This document shows positions 10,565 through 23,888 of a DNA stretch of 64,000 bases, piece after piece. The stretch comes from Isoetes taiwanensis (Eukaryota; Streptophyta; Lycopodiopsida; Isoetales; Isoetaceae), in NCBI GenBank assembly GCA_021234155.1, contig JAJEKV010000410.1, forward strand, positions 124,001 to 188,000, written 5' to 3'. The notes under the pieces are model-generated. The model ran no database searches and was not told the origin of the DNA. It saw nothing but the letters and a program-made list of their open reading frames with translations. Position 1 is the stretch's first letter, and every line of letters begins with the position of its first letter. The translations under genes and the position numbers were made by a program.

Positions 10565-10760
10565 CATTTCGCGTGGCTCGCATGACTAGCCCCTCTATAT
10601 TTGAGAGGTTATGTTGTTTTAAGATATGATGTTATGTCATTGGCTCGCGTGACCAGCCCCTGTGTTTGAGAGGTTAGGTTGTTTGAAGATATGCTTTTAT
10701 GTCGGCGTGGCTCGTGACCAGCCCCTTCTCTTATTGGAGGATTGTGATTTATCATGGACC
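10565..10760. repeat. Tandem repeat, about 66-68-bp unit, three copies
   Basis: GTGGCTCGCRTGACYAGCCC...TTTGAGAGGTTAKGTTGTTT...TTATGTC units start near 10573, 10641 and 10707. The third is shortened. Confidence 0.75.
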
Positions 10761-11060
10761 AACCCCCTTGGGGAGCCAGCCCGAAGCGCGTGATGGCTTC
10801 TATTTTTTGAGTTAACTACTTTTTTTGTGTTGTTTTTGAGGATCATTTCATCCAGATGGCGACTTTGTTGCGTTACTTTCTAACGCCTCATGCATTCTGT
10901 TTCTTTTTCTTTTCTCCTAAGTTTTCGGTGATCATGGCTATTTCTTTCTTTTGTTGGCTCTCCCATGGAGTTTGAGATGCATCGTCGATTTGGCGACCTC
11001 CATCTTGTGCTTCCTCGACTTTTTCATCAATGATCTCCACTTTGATGGCCGGGCTTTTTT
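10761..11060. other. Non-coding interval
   Basis: Nothing recognised. Confidence 0.4.
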
Positions 11061-11067
11061 CGCCGGG

Positions 11068-11145
11068 CCGTCGGCGAAGGTTTATCATTAGGGTTTTCCT
11101 CGAAAACCCGAAAGGGCGGGGTTTTTCATCCCGATGATAAACTTT
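11068..11145. repeat. Imperfect foldback
   Basis: GCGAAGGTTTATCAT near 11074 pairs with ATGATAAACTTTCGC near 11135 with one mismatch. An inner AGGGTTTTCC...GAAAACCC stem lies in the loop. Confidence 0.6.
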
Positions 11146-11308
11146 CGCACGTTGCCTCCTATTTGCCTTTCTTATTTTACGCCATCTTAAAAGGGGCCTG
11201 GGTTGTTCCTATGGCAGGTCCCTAGTCAGACCCAATTGGTGGACTACCCTCCACCTTAGATATTTTTTCAAAATGTTGTACACTGCTGTGATGAAAGATA
11301 TGCCTATC

Positions 11309-11352
11309 TATCGGCCGGTTTTCCCCCTCCAGACGAGTCTCTCACTAAAATG
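11309..11352. repeat. Dispersed repeat, copy 2
   Basis: CGGCCGGTTTTCCCCCTCCA followed by GTCTCTCACTAAAATGCAT matches 10362-10410. Confidence 0.6.
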
Positions 11353-12780
11353 CATATGTATTGAAGATGCATTAGATTTGGTCTTTTTTGCAATGTAAAT
11401 GATTTGGCAATGCTTTGGCTTTATCCCACTAGGGTAATAGTAATCCATGTCTAAAGATGGAGGAAAACTTGATAAACTATCTAATAAAAACGTCATGTAC
11501 CACATTTGCTAGAAAAAAAGAAGTGAAATAGCAGCAAAAAGCAACCCATCCACTGCTTTCAAATATATAGAACATATACCAGCAAATTGCTTCAATCTGT
11601 TATGCACTACATAATGTTATCTATTCTATTTAAGGATAAATTCTTTTCCATAAATGTAGCTAAGCATAAAAGCGCACAAGCACTTTATTTATCAAGCAAG
11701 GATCGACATTTATCAAGCAAGGATCGACACATTATTTATCACGCACATTGTTGTGTTGTAAGAAGACCTACGTGCTGTTGTTGGAGAGAATTAAATTGTT
11801 CCATCGTGTTACCTTTAGCAGTAGTAAAATGGTCTGTTGCTATTTTCAAGCTTCGTACTTCACCTTTTAGTGCACATTTAGAGCTACACGCAACATAAAC
11901 ACCATTAATATATCATGGAAAACGTGTGACAAATGCACAAAAAGAACATCATGTAATCCTGATGCTATGTGAACAGTGAAAACCAAAGGCAACTCTAGTC
12001 TGAAGGATACGCATATATAGAGACAATGCTGGCATACAATTCTATCTATTCTCGTCAAAATATTACATGGATTTCCATTTAATTGAGCAGAATAGTCCAG
12101 CATAATTACATGTATTTGTGATTCAGAATAGAGTATTGCGCCTCCATGGTCCTTCTTTATAAACTTCTATACTAACGCCTAAAAACAAACAAATGAGACT
12201 ACAGGTAAAAATGTGGAGCAAAATATCATAGTGTGTAGTCCTGTATAATTAGAGAACACTATATCCCACCTAGAAAAGCAGCCTAGATAGAATAATCCAA
12301 ACTGGGATATACTAAAAAAAAGAGCCTAGAAAGAATGCAAAAGATTACATTGTCTAGTCATGTATAGTCAATGACAATAGCTTCCACCTAGGCTATAATT
12401 GAGAAAAAGGGATCCATGCTAGAGCCTTTTTTTTCTTCTCTAGGGACTGCTTGTGTACTTGCATTAATGCTCATTGGTTGCTTTCCTCCTCACTAAGAAA
12501 TAAGGAGGTTACTTATGTGCTAGTGACCTGAATTAAAAATTTGCAAGGATCTCCTATGCTGCATCATTGCACTATATACTTCTAACTAATTATTTGAGGC
12601 AGAGACGGGGACATGCCTTGCAATCCATAGAAATTGTACATGTACAAATAAGCTGAGTCAAATCCAACATGCAGAAAGAATACCTGAAACTTTGTAGCAT
12701 TGGATAATGCATTACACATTTTTCTTGAGCTAATATTGACATATAGGCCCATCTCAGTACAATGTGCAAAATATCAACGC
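11353..12780. other. A/T-rich non-coding interval
   Basis: No gene supported. A 21-bp direct repeat TATCAAGCAAGGATCGACA lies at 11692-11735. Confidence 0.45.
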
Positions 12781-12784
12781 CACC

Positions 12785-12960
12785 TTTTTTTTTTTTTTTT
12801 AAGGCAAGATAAGATAAGATAAGAATTTTTACGTCCACGGGAACCCAACGGGTTATGGGACGACACATGCAAGGGTAACAGCCCATCTAAGACCCGGAGA
12901 CTAGGCCCCATCACCAAATACAATAACCAAATATTAAAAGGCTACCAAGAATAAGAGAAG
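12785..12960 (-). mobile_element. Possible SINE-like retroposon remnant, 3' end at left
   Basis: On the minus strand a GC-richer stretch ends in a run of CTTAT repeats and then at least 15 A (seen on + as poly-T at about 12787 followed by AAGATAAGATAAGATAAG). A short body with a simple-repeat and poly-A tail is typical of SINEs or other retroposons. I see no clear A and B boxes and no target-site duplication, so the call is tentative. Confidence 0.35.
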
Positions 12961-14237
12961 ATAATGCTAATGCTAGTGGTAAATTTATGCTTCTAAAATT
13001 ATCTAGACATAGCCAGTCCAAGGATTGGAAGGCCATTGATCTAGAATAATTGTTGCGCCTCCCCTGTACACTGCCCATTTCTTTTGTAGGCGGGCTGCCC
13101 TCACCTTGCAGAGCTCCTCCTTACGGTTACACAATTGAAGAGGGGAGAGGTCCTCCTGTACTGAGAAACTATCAGCGTAGTGATCATGGTGCATAAACAT
13201 AGTAAATGTGAAGACATGTGACTTGATGCCAAAACAAATACATCAACCTGTTTTTGAACTGGCAGTTCATCTTTTCTATGTTATAGGTCGATTGGCCTCA
13301 GTGGACAATAAAAAATCATATTCATTCTCATTCTCATTCTTATTTCTCATAAGAACTTTATACCAATCCATTTCAACGACAATGTTTACTCTCACTATAA
13401 TGGAAGAGTCCACGGCCCTTTAAATGGACTTCGTGGCCATCATTTACTAGTTTTTATAAGACACATTCACTCCTTATTCCTTAATCTACACCGTACACAA
13501 AGTTCCTCGTTTGCGGGGTATGGATGTACAGAATTTGTTATACTATATAACAAGTTTTGCAAAATACTATAAGATTTCAGGCAATATACTATATGGTGTT
13601 GATTTTGTACGTGCAGAACATAGTTACAGGGGCTCTCGCTGCCCTACGTCACCCCCTGTGTGAATATGCACCCAAACCAAAGGGGGTCTAAGGGGGATTT
13701 TAATTTAAATGTGTTGGACCCAATGGTTGTATTAATTAATGGTTGTTATACTAAAAAAACTTTTTGGCCCTTCGGGCCCTAAAAAAAGCAAACATACGTA
13801 AAAACATGTAAAACATGCAAAACTCCTATGATTTTTTTTCTAAAAGCGTAAAAACATGTAAAACATGCAAAACTCCTATGATTTTTTTTCTAAAAGCATG
13901 AAATAATCTGTGCCTTTCCAACGTGCAAATATGTGACCTTCACTTTCTAATGTCCATGCATATGTGCTCCATGTTGGCTAGTGTTGCTCTTAGCATTGTA
14001 TACTGTAAAATGTAAAATAGATGCTATATTCAATATTTTTGGGGGGTTTCAATCCACATACAAATCCTTGTGATATAAAATATCAATTTCATTGTGTTGA
14101 TTATTTCTATTTGCTTCCTGTAAATATTCCAAGTTGGAGCGCCTGCAGTTGTTTAGTGGGTAAATGCTGTAGTAATACATCAGATACAATATGAAACAAT
14201 ATATATATCTATATCCCTTATATATATACAATTATAT
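12961..14237. other. Non-coding interval with one perfect tandem duplication
   Basis: No gene supported. A perfect 50-bp tandem duplication lies at 13797-13896, containing CGTAAAAACATGTAAAACAT and CCTATGATTTTTTTTC. A GGCCCTTCGGGCC palindrome lies near 13767. Confidence 0.5.
13797..13896. repeat. Perfect 50-bp tandem duplication
   Basis: Units 13797-13846 and 13847-13896 are the same base for base as far as I can read, so the duplication is recent or an assembly duplication. Confidence 0.8.
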
Positions 14238-14243
14238 AAGCAC

Positions 14244-14343
14244 CCCCCTTATTTCTAGAGATTTTGGTGTCGTGCATTGAGCCGTCCGGATCACGAGATC
14301 AGCGGTTCATGCGATGACACCAAAATCTCTAGAAATAAGGGGG
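14244..14343. repeat. Foldback element with perfect 28-bp arms
   Basis: Arm 14244-14271 (starting CCCCCTTATTTCTAGAGATT) is the exact reverse complement of 14316-14343, with a 44-bp GC-richer loop. Pairing continues imperfectly outward (AAGCAC on the left, CAGCTT on the right). No ORF. It could be a tiny MITE or a small-RNA hairpin. Confidence 0.85.
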
Positions 14344-14394
14344 CAGCTTACTTTAAATTGATCTCATCCGTCCGAATGTGCTTAATGGCGGCCA

Positions 14395-14429
14395 AGATTA
14401 AAAGCCCTCTTATTTGGGGCTTTTAATCT
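14395..14429. repeat. Short hairpin, AGATTAAAAGCCC motif
   Basis: AGATTAAAAGCCC pairs with GGGGCTTTTAATCT across a short loop. The same AGATTAAAAGCCCC motif recurs at about 51922 and 51981. Confidence 0.65.
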
Positions 14430-16512
14430 AAAGCGTTAATTTGTTGTCAATGGTCGAGATTTAGCCAGGGAAGTTCGAAATTTACGGAAAGGGAAAGTAT
14501 CTCTTGCAGCGTGCTCCCCAATTTTTTTCCCTTTCCTTGGTGGGTCCGGTCGCATAAGCCTTTTTCCCCCTCGCTTTCCAATTTGGAGCATCCGTAGTTC
14601 AAATTTGTGACTTCTTTGGTCGGACCCGGGCGCTTTTGAATCTGTGAACTTTCTATCTTGGATTTCTTTGGCCTGGACGGTTGATAATGTCTTGATTTGT
14701 AGGGCAAACAAACAACAAGAGTGCCCTTTAGGTGGAGCTAAAACCAGATTGAGATACTTTTTGTTGCATTGTGTTTACCGTGGAAAATTTACTCAGATTC
14801 ATGGGGCGGGTCATTTCTTCGGCATAGGGTTAACTTGGAACAATTTAAGGGCTCAATGGATCAAACTTGATGTTTCGTAAAGGTCGAGAGGATCCGCTCG
14901 GCTTTTGTGTTGGAGACTTTCATTTGGAGTTGGATTTCATATTTAGCAGCAGAGGAAGTATTTGCATTGCTTGATTTTATTAGGTTCGCGATTCGATTTT
15001 GGCATTAAGGCATTTTCGATTTGAAGCGGCGAGGGCATTTCGATTTGTGGCACGAGCATTTTGTGCAACCCACAAGGTTTATGCTTGAAGCGATTTAGCT
15101 TTTCGATTTTCTTTGGCGGTTTGATTGGCCTGTTAGATTGCGGGGACATGTCTAGATTAGAACGGATTCCACATACGTAAATAATGAACTTACTAGACAA
15201 ACAACGGTCGGAGAAAAATAATTTATGGTTACACATAATCTCTCAACATAAATGTGGTGTAGATCGCCACTAATTTATTGGACATGTCTTATGTTCGGGA
15301 TAGCAATCGGATGGATGATCTTTGAACTTAACAAAGAGAAAGAGGTGCATATTACTTCTTCGCATTCACCCCTAATGTTAGAAGGGTTAAAGCATGAATA
15401 CGAATGCTAATGCCTTACCATATTTCCCATGTCCTTAGCCAATCAAGGGTTTTGGAATGCGAATAATTTTTTGCTTTGTCGAAGTGTTTCCTATTTTCCC
15501 TAAATGTGTAGATTCCATGGACATTATAGTTTGCAAAGAAATGGCAAACATTAAGACCAGATTTGACCACGAAAAAGAGGCATTTAGCTTGTGGGTCGAT
15601 GATTTCTTCGGCCCGCTTTTTAAATTTTTATTTGAATTGTGGCGACATTTTGGCCGCATGAAATGGAGCAGGTAGGGCGCATCGATAGCAACTTCATAGC
15701 AATCACGGGATTTGCGCTTCTTTGTTAAGACCAGGTTGCATGAAAATGGGATTCTTTGTTTGAACATGAAGTAAATCAACTAGTATGTGTTGCACAACCA
15801 ACACTTAAAAACCGAGAATGTAGATTTCAAGCCGTAAGATTTGGCAACCGAGAGCATTCTCTAGCATCCTTGGAGGTAGATGGCGAGGAATTGTGATTCA
15901 ACATATTCAAAAGCAGGGGAAAAATATGAAGGTTTTGAAAATCATATGTTTTAAACAACTACTAGTGAAAAGAATTAGAAGCATGATAGAACCGATTACG
16001 CCACTTCTCTCTCTATCGTAGCTCAAGAGAAACGAAGCTTTCATGGTAGTACATCATGGTGAATCGAATGATATATGTTTTGATTGGGAGTTAAGTTGGT
16101 AGGATTGTTTTCAACAAGTTAATTTATGTCATGTGTCGCTTTTGCAGGGGAAAGTTTGATCTGAGCTTCAATACTTACGAGGTTGTAAGTCACCACAGTC
16201 CTTTTGTGTTAAAGTGAACAGTTTGCATATCGTGCATAAAAACTCAATTGCCGTGTTGTCCGGCGAATTCGTGACTTACCTCCAAGCCTGTCAACATCCT
16301 ATCTACGGAGTTCGAGATGTTCTTTTGAAAGAGGTATTTCAAAATCTTGTTGACGATATAGGCAATTGTCATTTTAAAAATTAAATGCTTTTTCCGGCAT
16401 TAAATATATTGATGGGAATTTCTAATACTTTCGATAGCAAGTCTTTGAAGTCACATGAGAGATTTGTAATGAATTTGGTGATCGATTTGAACATTGAGGC
16501 AGTTGTATCTAG

Positions 16513-16625
16513 AATGTTAGATCCATGTTTAGATCACTAACATCGCACAATAGTGTATGACCAATTACTAAAAGCGGGGCAAAAATTTGCATCTAGCATG
16601 TTAGATCCATGTTTCCTAGATCGCT
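16513..16625. repeat. Direct repeat of about 74-bp spacing
   Basis: CATCTAGMATGTTAGATCCATGTTT occurs at about 16515 and 16589. Confidence 0.5.
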
Positions 16626-18202
16626 CAACATATGTTATCATGATTTAGAAAAACGGCCAAGAAATAATGTGGGCATGTGGTATGATTTCTTCCACTACTC
16701 ATTCAATTGTAAATAGTACATTTTATGTTTCAAATGTTGCCATACAATTTTAATATGCCAATAATTCAGGCGATGAAGCGACATCGTTTATGCTGAAAAT
16801 AACACCTTGAGAGAGCAATCATGTCAACGTTTTTTGTTTGATAGCATCCAACCTATGTTGCTTGAAATGGTGGTTGCAGGAAAGTCACTAAGGTGATATA
16901 GGCAGCTTATGCTTTAGAATGAAGTGACCACTTTTAATAAGCTCTGTCGGGTCATTAAAAACATCTTAGGCAATTGCACCAAATCTCCTTTTCTTTGTTC
17001 TCATCACGAGCATGCAAGATTCAATGTCCGCAAATTGTATTCTATATTCTTAGCGGGGGCAAATAAAATGAATGGTGGGATGTACGAGACTAAGAGGAAC
17101 TGATTTAGCAAACATGGCTGGTGGTTGCCCTTTTTCGCATCAACTGGAAGTGTATGAGAATCTTGGACGAGCTCGAATGTTTCGGACTTTTAGAGGTTTA
17201 GAATCGTTAACAAAGCATTCTTCAAGAGGTCCAACTCCAAGAGCGTCAAATTTTCTTTGAAGAGAAGGATTCTTACGCATATTCTAGGGGACCCAATGTA
17301 GTAAACTCTCCTAGATTTCCTCCTCCTATTTACTTCGGGAGGGATGGTTTCGCATAGATGGCAACAACGTTTGGGCAGGAAATCAAGGGAATAACCTCTC
17401 TCCTAAACATCCTATCAAAAGGGAAGCGATTTGCGCAGTTCTCCAAAAATGAGTCATGATCGAAAAAGATCTTTATATGTTTGTTTGGAGTTCTAACGCT
17501 TCTCCGACTCTGAAGGATTTGGGGACGACCCGGTGCTAATAAACGGGGATAGCGTTGTTCTCACAATTGATTAAACAGTAAAACAATGTGGCTTCGGATC
17601 GCAAACATGAGATGCCTCCGAAAGCTGTTATGACTTAAATTGATTTTCAACATGTTTCGCGAGAAAACCTTTTACACATCGTAAGACCAACGTTCTTGAG
17701 TTTTCTCATGAACACTTGGCGGCGAGAGGTATGCGACTTAGGGGCGATTTGAGTTTTCTCTACTTACTCGTTTACATTAAGCCGACTTTAAGTTTTGGGA
17801 GCTGCCCTTGCTCATACCTATGCCCGTAAGGTGAGTTGCTTTCGAGAACACTTTTCCAGATTTCTTAGAGTCAATGCAGCTGCAAAATTGTAGTGTAAAC
17901 TTATCTAAGTTCGGCGGATGTGCTTCTCCGAGGATACGGTGGATACAACACGAGATGGGCACTTTGCTTGGTGAATGAAGTCTTTCCCTTGGTACGTGTA
18001 CATGAAGTTTTGTTTCTAGATGGCATGATGCACCATATTATTTGAACTAGAAATCTTTGCCCAAAAATGCAAAGGAAATTGTACTTTCATTATTCTTTGC
18101 CGGCTTTACAAGTTTTTGCACATCGCGGACTGATTTTCTTTTGCATCATGAAACAGTGCTGCGTGTGTTATAATTGGATCACTTCCAACCCATTCCATCA
18201 AA

Positions 18203-18315
18203 CGCCGCCATGACATCACACGGGCAAATGAGGTCCACAGATCCGCTTTGAAAGAGGGGCCGTCATGACATCACCTCGGGCAAATGAGGTCCACGAGATC
18301 CGCTTTGAAAGAGGT
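18203..18315. repeat. Tandem duplication, 55-57-bp unit
   Basis: CATGACATCACNCGGGCAAA...GATCCGCTTTGAAAGAGG occurs at 18209 and 18264. Confidence 0.75.
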
Positions 18316-21300
18316 AGGCTAAGACCCTTTTTACCACATCGTAAACTTGTGAATTCATCATTTGTCTATTCGCGATATTCTTGATTTGCCAATTGGATTG
18401 ATGGTGGGCGTTAATTAACCCGTTGTTTAATGTTATAATCCTTTGATCCATGTTATCGGGCTTTATTCATTCTCACGTTTCACCGCACTCAAGAAACGTG
18501 GAGATGGCATCATAGGTCTTCATAATTTCAATAATTATTACCCCGTTGCTCTTAAAAGAGCCCGAAAGCGAGAACCCCAAATTGGTTGGAATGTAAATGC
18601 CCACGCCTAAGAGCCGGCAAACTTTGCATCATGTCCAAATATCCGCCTGATCAAGCATGCGGCAGATACTCCTTAAGACAGTCCATTGCAGCAACCAAGT
18701 TCCAAGAACGAGTAGGTGTTAGCATCCACGAGCCAAGTAGTTACATGTTCCCGTACAACAAAGTTGAGCCGTTTCTAAACCGAGCGGATTTACCTTTAGG
18801 CCTAGACATATTTAACAGTCCGATGGCATCTTTGTTACCTTTTTTCATCTCCGATTGCACGGTGTTAGATTGTAGATTAGAAAGCCTCATATTGGCTTGC
18901 AAAGTGCATACACTTGTATCCATGAGCGGTCTATTTTTTGGTCGGGAATATGAACATTGTTTCCTTGCATGTAACTCTCCTTCTGTTAGAGTCTTTCCTC
19001 TTCCCATCTCTCAGATTTGACCAATAAGTGTTCCATAAACAACGGGGAATGAATAGAGCATTGTTATGTTATGGTGTTTGGTTGTGAAAGAACATACTAA
19101 CCATCTTAGTTGGCTCTTATATTTCCAGATTTCGAGGCAGATCAACTTTGTGAATGAAGCTTTTAAGCTTCAGGATTTCATGCTTGCAAAATCCTCGCTT
19201 CCACGTTTCTCTTGCTTGGGCGTGAGGGTCATATCCGTGATGAGTTGCAAAAAGTTGCTGATGTATTGAACAAAAGCTCAGATGTTTCCTAGTCATATAT
19301 ATTATCGGGTTAATTGCAAAGCTGGCCAACAAGATTATTGGATATGGAAATCAAAGCGTTGAGCAATGCATCATGGCCGGGCGGCAAGGTGTTGATCTTT
19401 GCTTTGTGAGCACATTTCTTTTTCTCTTTAGGTGCATGATTTTCTTTCACTTGGCATATTTGCTCGCCGTTTGTCTAACCAAATTCGACATGTATTCCCT
19501 CGCTTTCGTTATCCCGGATAGGGTGCGAAGGATTTTTGGGCACCGCTGCGGTGTGTAAAGCTTGATCAAAGGTTTCGGATCACGCTTTGTGCTAGGTAAA
19601 TTCGTTCTACCATATTTTAAAGTATGATGCAAGACATCCGATTTATGTGCAAATATGAATTGGCCCTACTTTGGTTGAAAGGAAAGGAATACGTGGAATG
19701 TGGAAGTTGTGGCTTGCTCTGTTAGATTCATGGTTCACATAATAACTTCGGAAAGAAGCTAAAAGAGTTACTAACCGTACCCTATTTCCGGATGCTATGC
19801 CGAAATATGCCTAATTTATGGCGCCAAAACCTGCTTGATGAACCGGTTGTTTTCTAGTCCTTAAAACAAGCGGGGAAATTTCGATTTAGAGCTGGTTTTG
19901 CACTTTGAAATCATTCGCCAAAGATCCGTGGGCTGGTAAGCAAACTCGTTACGATTTAAGATTTGGCTGAAACAAACTTGTGTAGACATTCAAGGGCACA
20001 TGATAAATATTTATCTGGATTAAATATCTCTACCGGATTGCTTTTGGTTAGGATATATTTGGTGATTAATTCAATGTTCTAGGGGAATAGAGAACAAAGG
20101 GCAAAAGCTTTAACCGCCTTTATTCTTCTGTTTATTCTTGGTTTGTTTCGTGTGTAGTTCCGGTTAAGATCGTGAACCGAGGAGCTAAGTAAGATATTTC
20201 ATGAACATTGTCACAAAGGAAGCTTCAAAATACAATCGAGCATGTATGGCAACGGCACCAATTTTTGCTTTAGCGAGGGCTTTAAAGCCACGATTTGCCA
20301 CAATCATATTTTAATGTTCTCGGGTTCCTTGCAATAATGCAGAAACCTTGAGGTATGGCGTTGAGTTTGCTCATCTTTTTTTTTAATGGGTTATGGTCCT
20401 TTATGATCGCGGCAACAATTCAACTGAAGATTTGCGTTCTCCTCTGGAGCCCGTGAAAAGTAATCCTTTTTGCTTCTACAATTTTCCGATGCCTTTGTTG
20501 CAACCATTGTATCAATGGCGGCAAGTGTATGTAGGCATTTGTATTTTCCTCGCCCATTGATTGATTTTGTCTTTGCACGAAAAGATCCGGCCCCGAGACA
20601 TGTGATTTGTTAGCTTAAGATTTTGCCAAATATGACATGGAATATAGGGATCAAAGGCATGCCATCGAGTGGATTTGTTTTTCGTAAAGTTGTCATCATC
20701 ATCGACGCCCGGGACATGCAATTGAATGATAATTTTTATGAAGTCAAGCAACCGAAGCCCAAAGAAAAGAAGCATGACAAAGATGTACAATTTTTCGATT
20801 GGGTAGGATGTTCTTTATGCTCGCCGGATCTTTTGGCATTTAGAATGATTCTTGTGTAATACAATTACTAGATAAAAATGAGGGAACAAAGATTCAAGGT
20901 TGCCGAAGTGATTGTAGCCTTAGAAAGGCCAACTCAAAGAAGCCAATGAAAGATTGTTATAGTCTCAACCTATTATTATAATCATGACTAGAAACTAAGC
21001 CCTATAGTTTCTACGTGTGAAATGTAATTTGATGATGATGCAACTTTTATGTGAGCTATAAAAATCGAGACGCTATATCTCTATATAGTTGCAAATGTAA
21101 GCAAGTCCGTTAACAAATAGATTGGAACGTCTATTGTGGTTGCCGCTTACCTTTCACTTGAAGCATTCAACCCGCTTGGAAAATCTTTGTGAAATTGAGG
21201 AGAGTTATTCTTTAGTTAGATCTTTGAGGCGTGGTCCGTATTTATCAAATCTTGAAAAACCCCATGGGTGTGCTAACGGTCTCTTTTGCTTTAGATTTTC

Positions 21301-21848
21301 ATTTTTGTACACTTAAAAGCGATCTTTGACTTCTAGTTTTCATTTTGATTTAAGGCAGAGAATGTGAGAAAAGCCGACAAACATGCTAAGGAGGCCATCA
21401 ACCTTTTAAACTATTAAGTACACTGTGCATTAGAATACTAGAAATAGATGCAAAGATGATTGATATACAAAACATAAAACAAGGAGCTTCGTGACTGTGG
21501 GTTGCCTCGCAAGATGCATTTATAAGTTAAATTTAAAACCTCGATACTTGCTTGTGACCTATGAATGTAGAGCTCTTGATGTTCATTAAACATCTTGACA
21601 CATCATAATTTATGATAATAATCTCTGCATCTCCATGTTGATGCAACTTCTTTTACAAATTGTTCAATAAAAGCAACTACATGTAAATGCAGCATTGCTT
21701 TATTGCCCATATCAATGGACGTATTTGCATGGCTTAAGAGATTAAAAGACATGCGTAAAAGAACGGCCATACAAACATCATGGCATAAATATCCTCAAGC
21801 ATATCATACGTCGTCTCAAATCTTTTCTGTTAGAGGACTTTCTATATG

Positions 21849-21915
21849 CTCAAAAACTAAAACCAACAAACTTTGTGCGTTCAAAAACTAAAGCCAATAA
21901 ACTTTGTGCATATAA
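21849..21915. repeat. Tandem duplication, 32-bp unit
   Basis: TCAAAAACTAAARCCAAYAAACTTTGTGC occurs twice, 32 bp apart. Confidence 0.65.
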
Positions 21916-22289
21916 TACTCTTTTATTAAAGCTATTATGTTCAACATTGTCCTACCTTGCAATGACACTTATAAATTCTCATTATTATATATCGAGAAGA
22001 ACTTAGATTTTTATTTGTATATACTTTTTACCTGGGTCTATTTGCATATTTTATTTGTGTGCCTTGATGTAGGAATATTCCCTATTTTATGCCAAATCAG
22101 TGACCTGAGTTTTCATGTCTAAAACAAAGTTGCCACTTCTAATGGTGCAACGAATAGCAACGCAGACCAATTGAACGAACTTATACGCTATTTGCCGTCA
22201 CAACCAATATTCAACCAATATAAAAAAAAAAAACCATTCCCTAGTCGTGAGACCGCAAGGCCAAAGGATGTGAACCTCAAAGCCCAACG

Positions 22290-23842
<1,553 letters not shown>

Positions 23843-23850
23843 TATAAATA
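23843..23850 (+). promoter_or_regulatory. TATA box of unit 0 gene
   Basis: TATAAATA lies 46 bp upstream of the ATG at 23889 and is conserved in position in all four units. Confidence 0.65.
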
Positions 23851-23888
23851 TAGTTATTTGGCTGTGTTTTCCGCATTTCTATTCAGTC

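Larger units (their letters stand above)
14640..22250 (+). other. Interval with scattered exon-like blocks, gene not identified
   Basis: No continuous gene can be named, but several + strand blocks look coding, with splice-like borders and protein-like content. One at about 15525-15675 reads DIIVCKEMANIKTRFDHEKE. One at about 17225-17440 reads QERQIFFEEKDSYAYSRGPN and, after a frame slip, GNNVWAGNQGNNLSPKHPIK. One at about 17881-17975 reads LQNCSVNLSKFGGCASPRIR. One at about 19130-19295 reads QINFVNEAFKLQDFMLAK and, after a slip, GREGHIRDELQKVADVLNK. A 144-codon ORF at 18586-19020 has no recognisable content. These may be exons of one gene or fragments of several. Confidence 0.3.

Noticed and set aside
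18741-19007. Minus-strand ORF overlapping 18586-19020
   Set aside because: Hydrophilic and plausible, but it conflicts with the + strand ORF and has no recognisable motif or splice borders on either strand.
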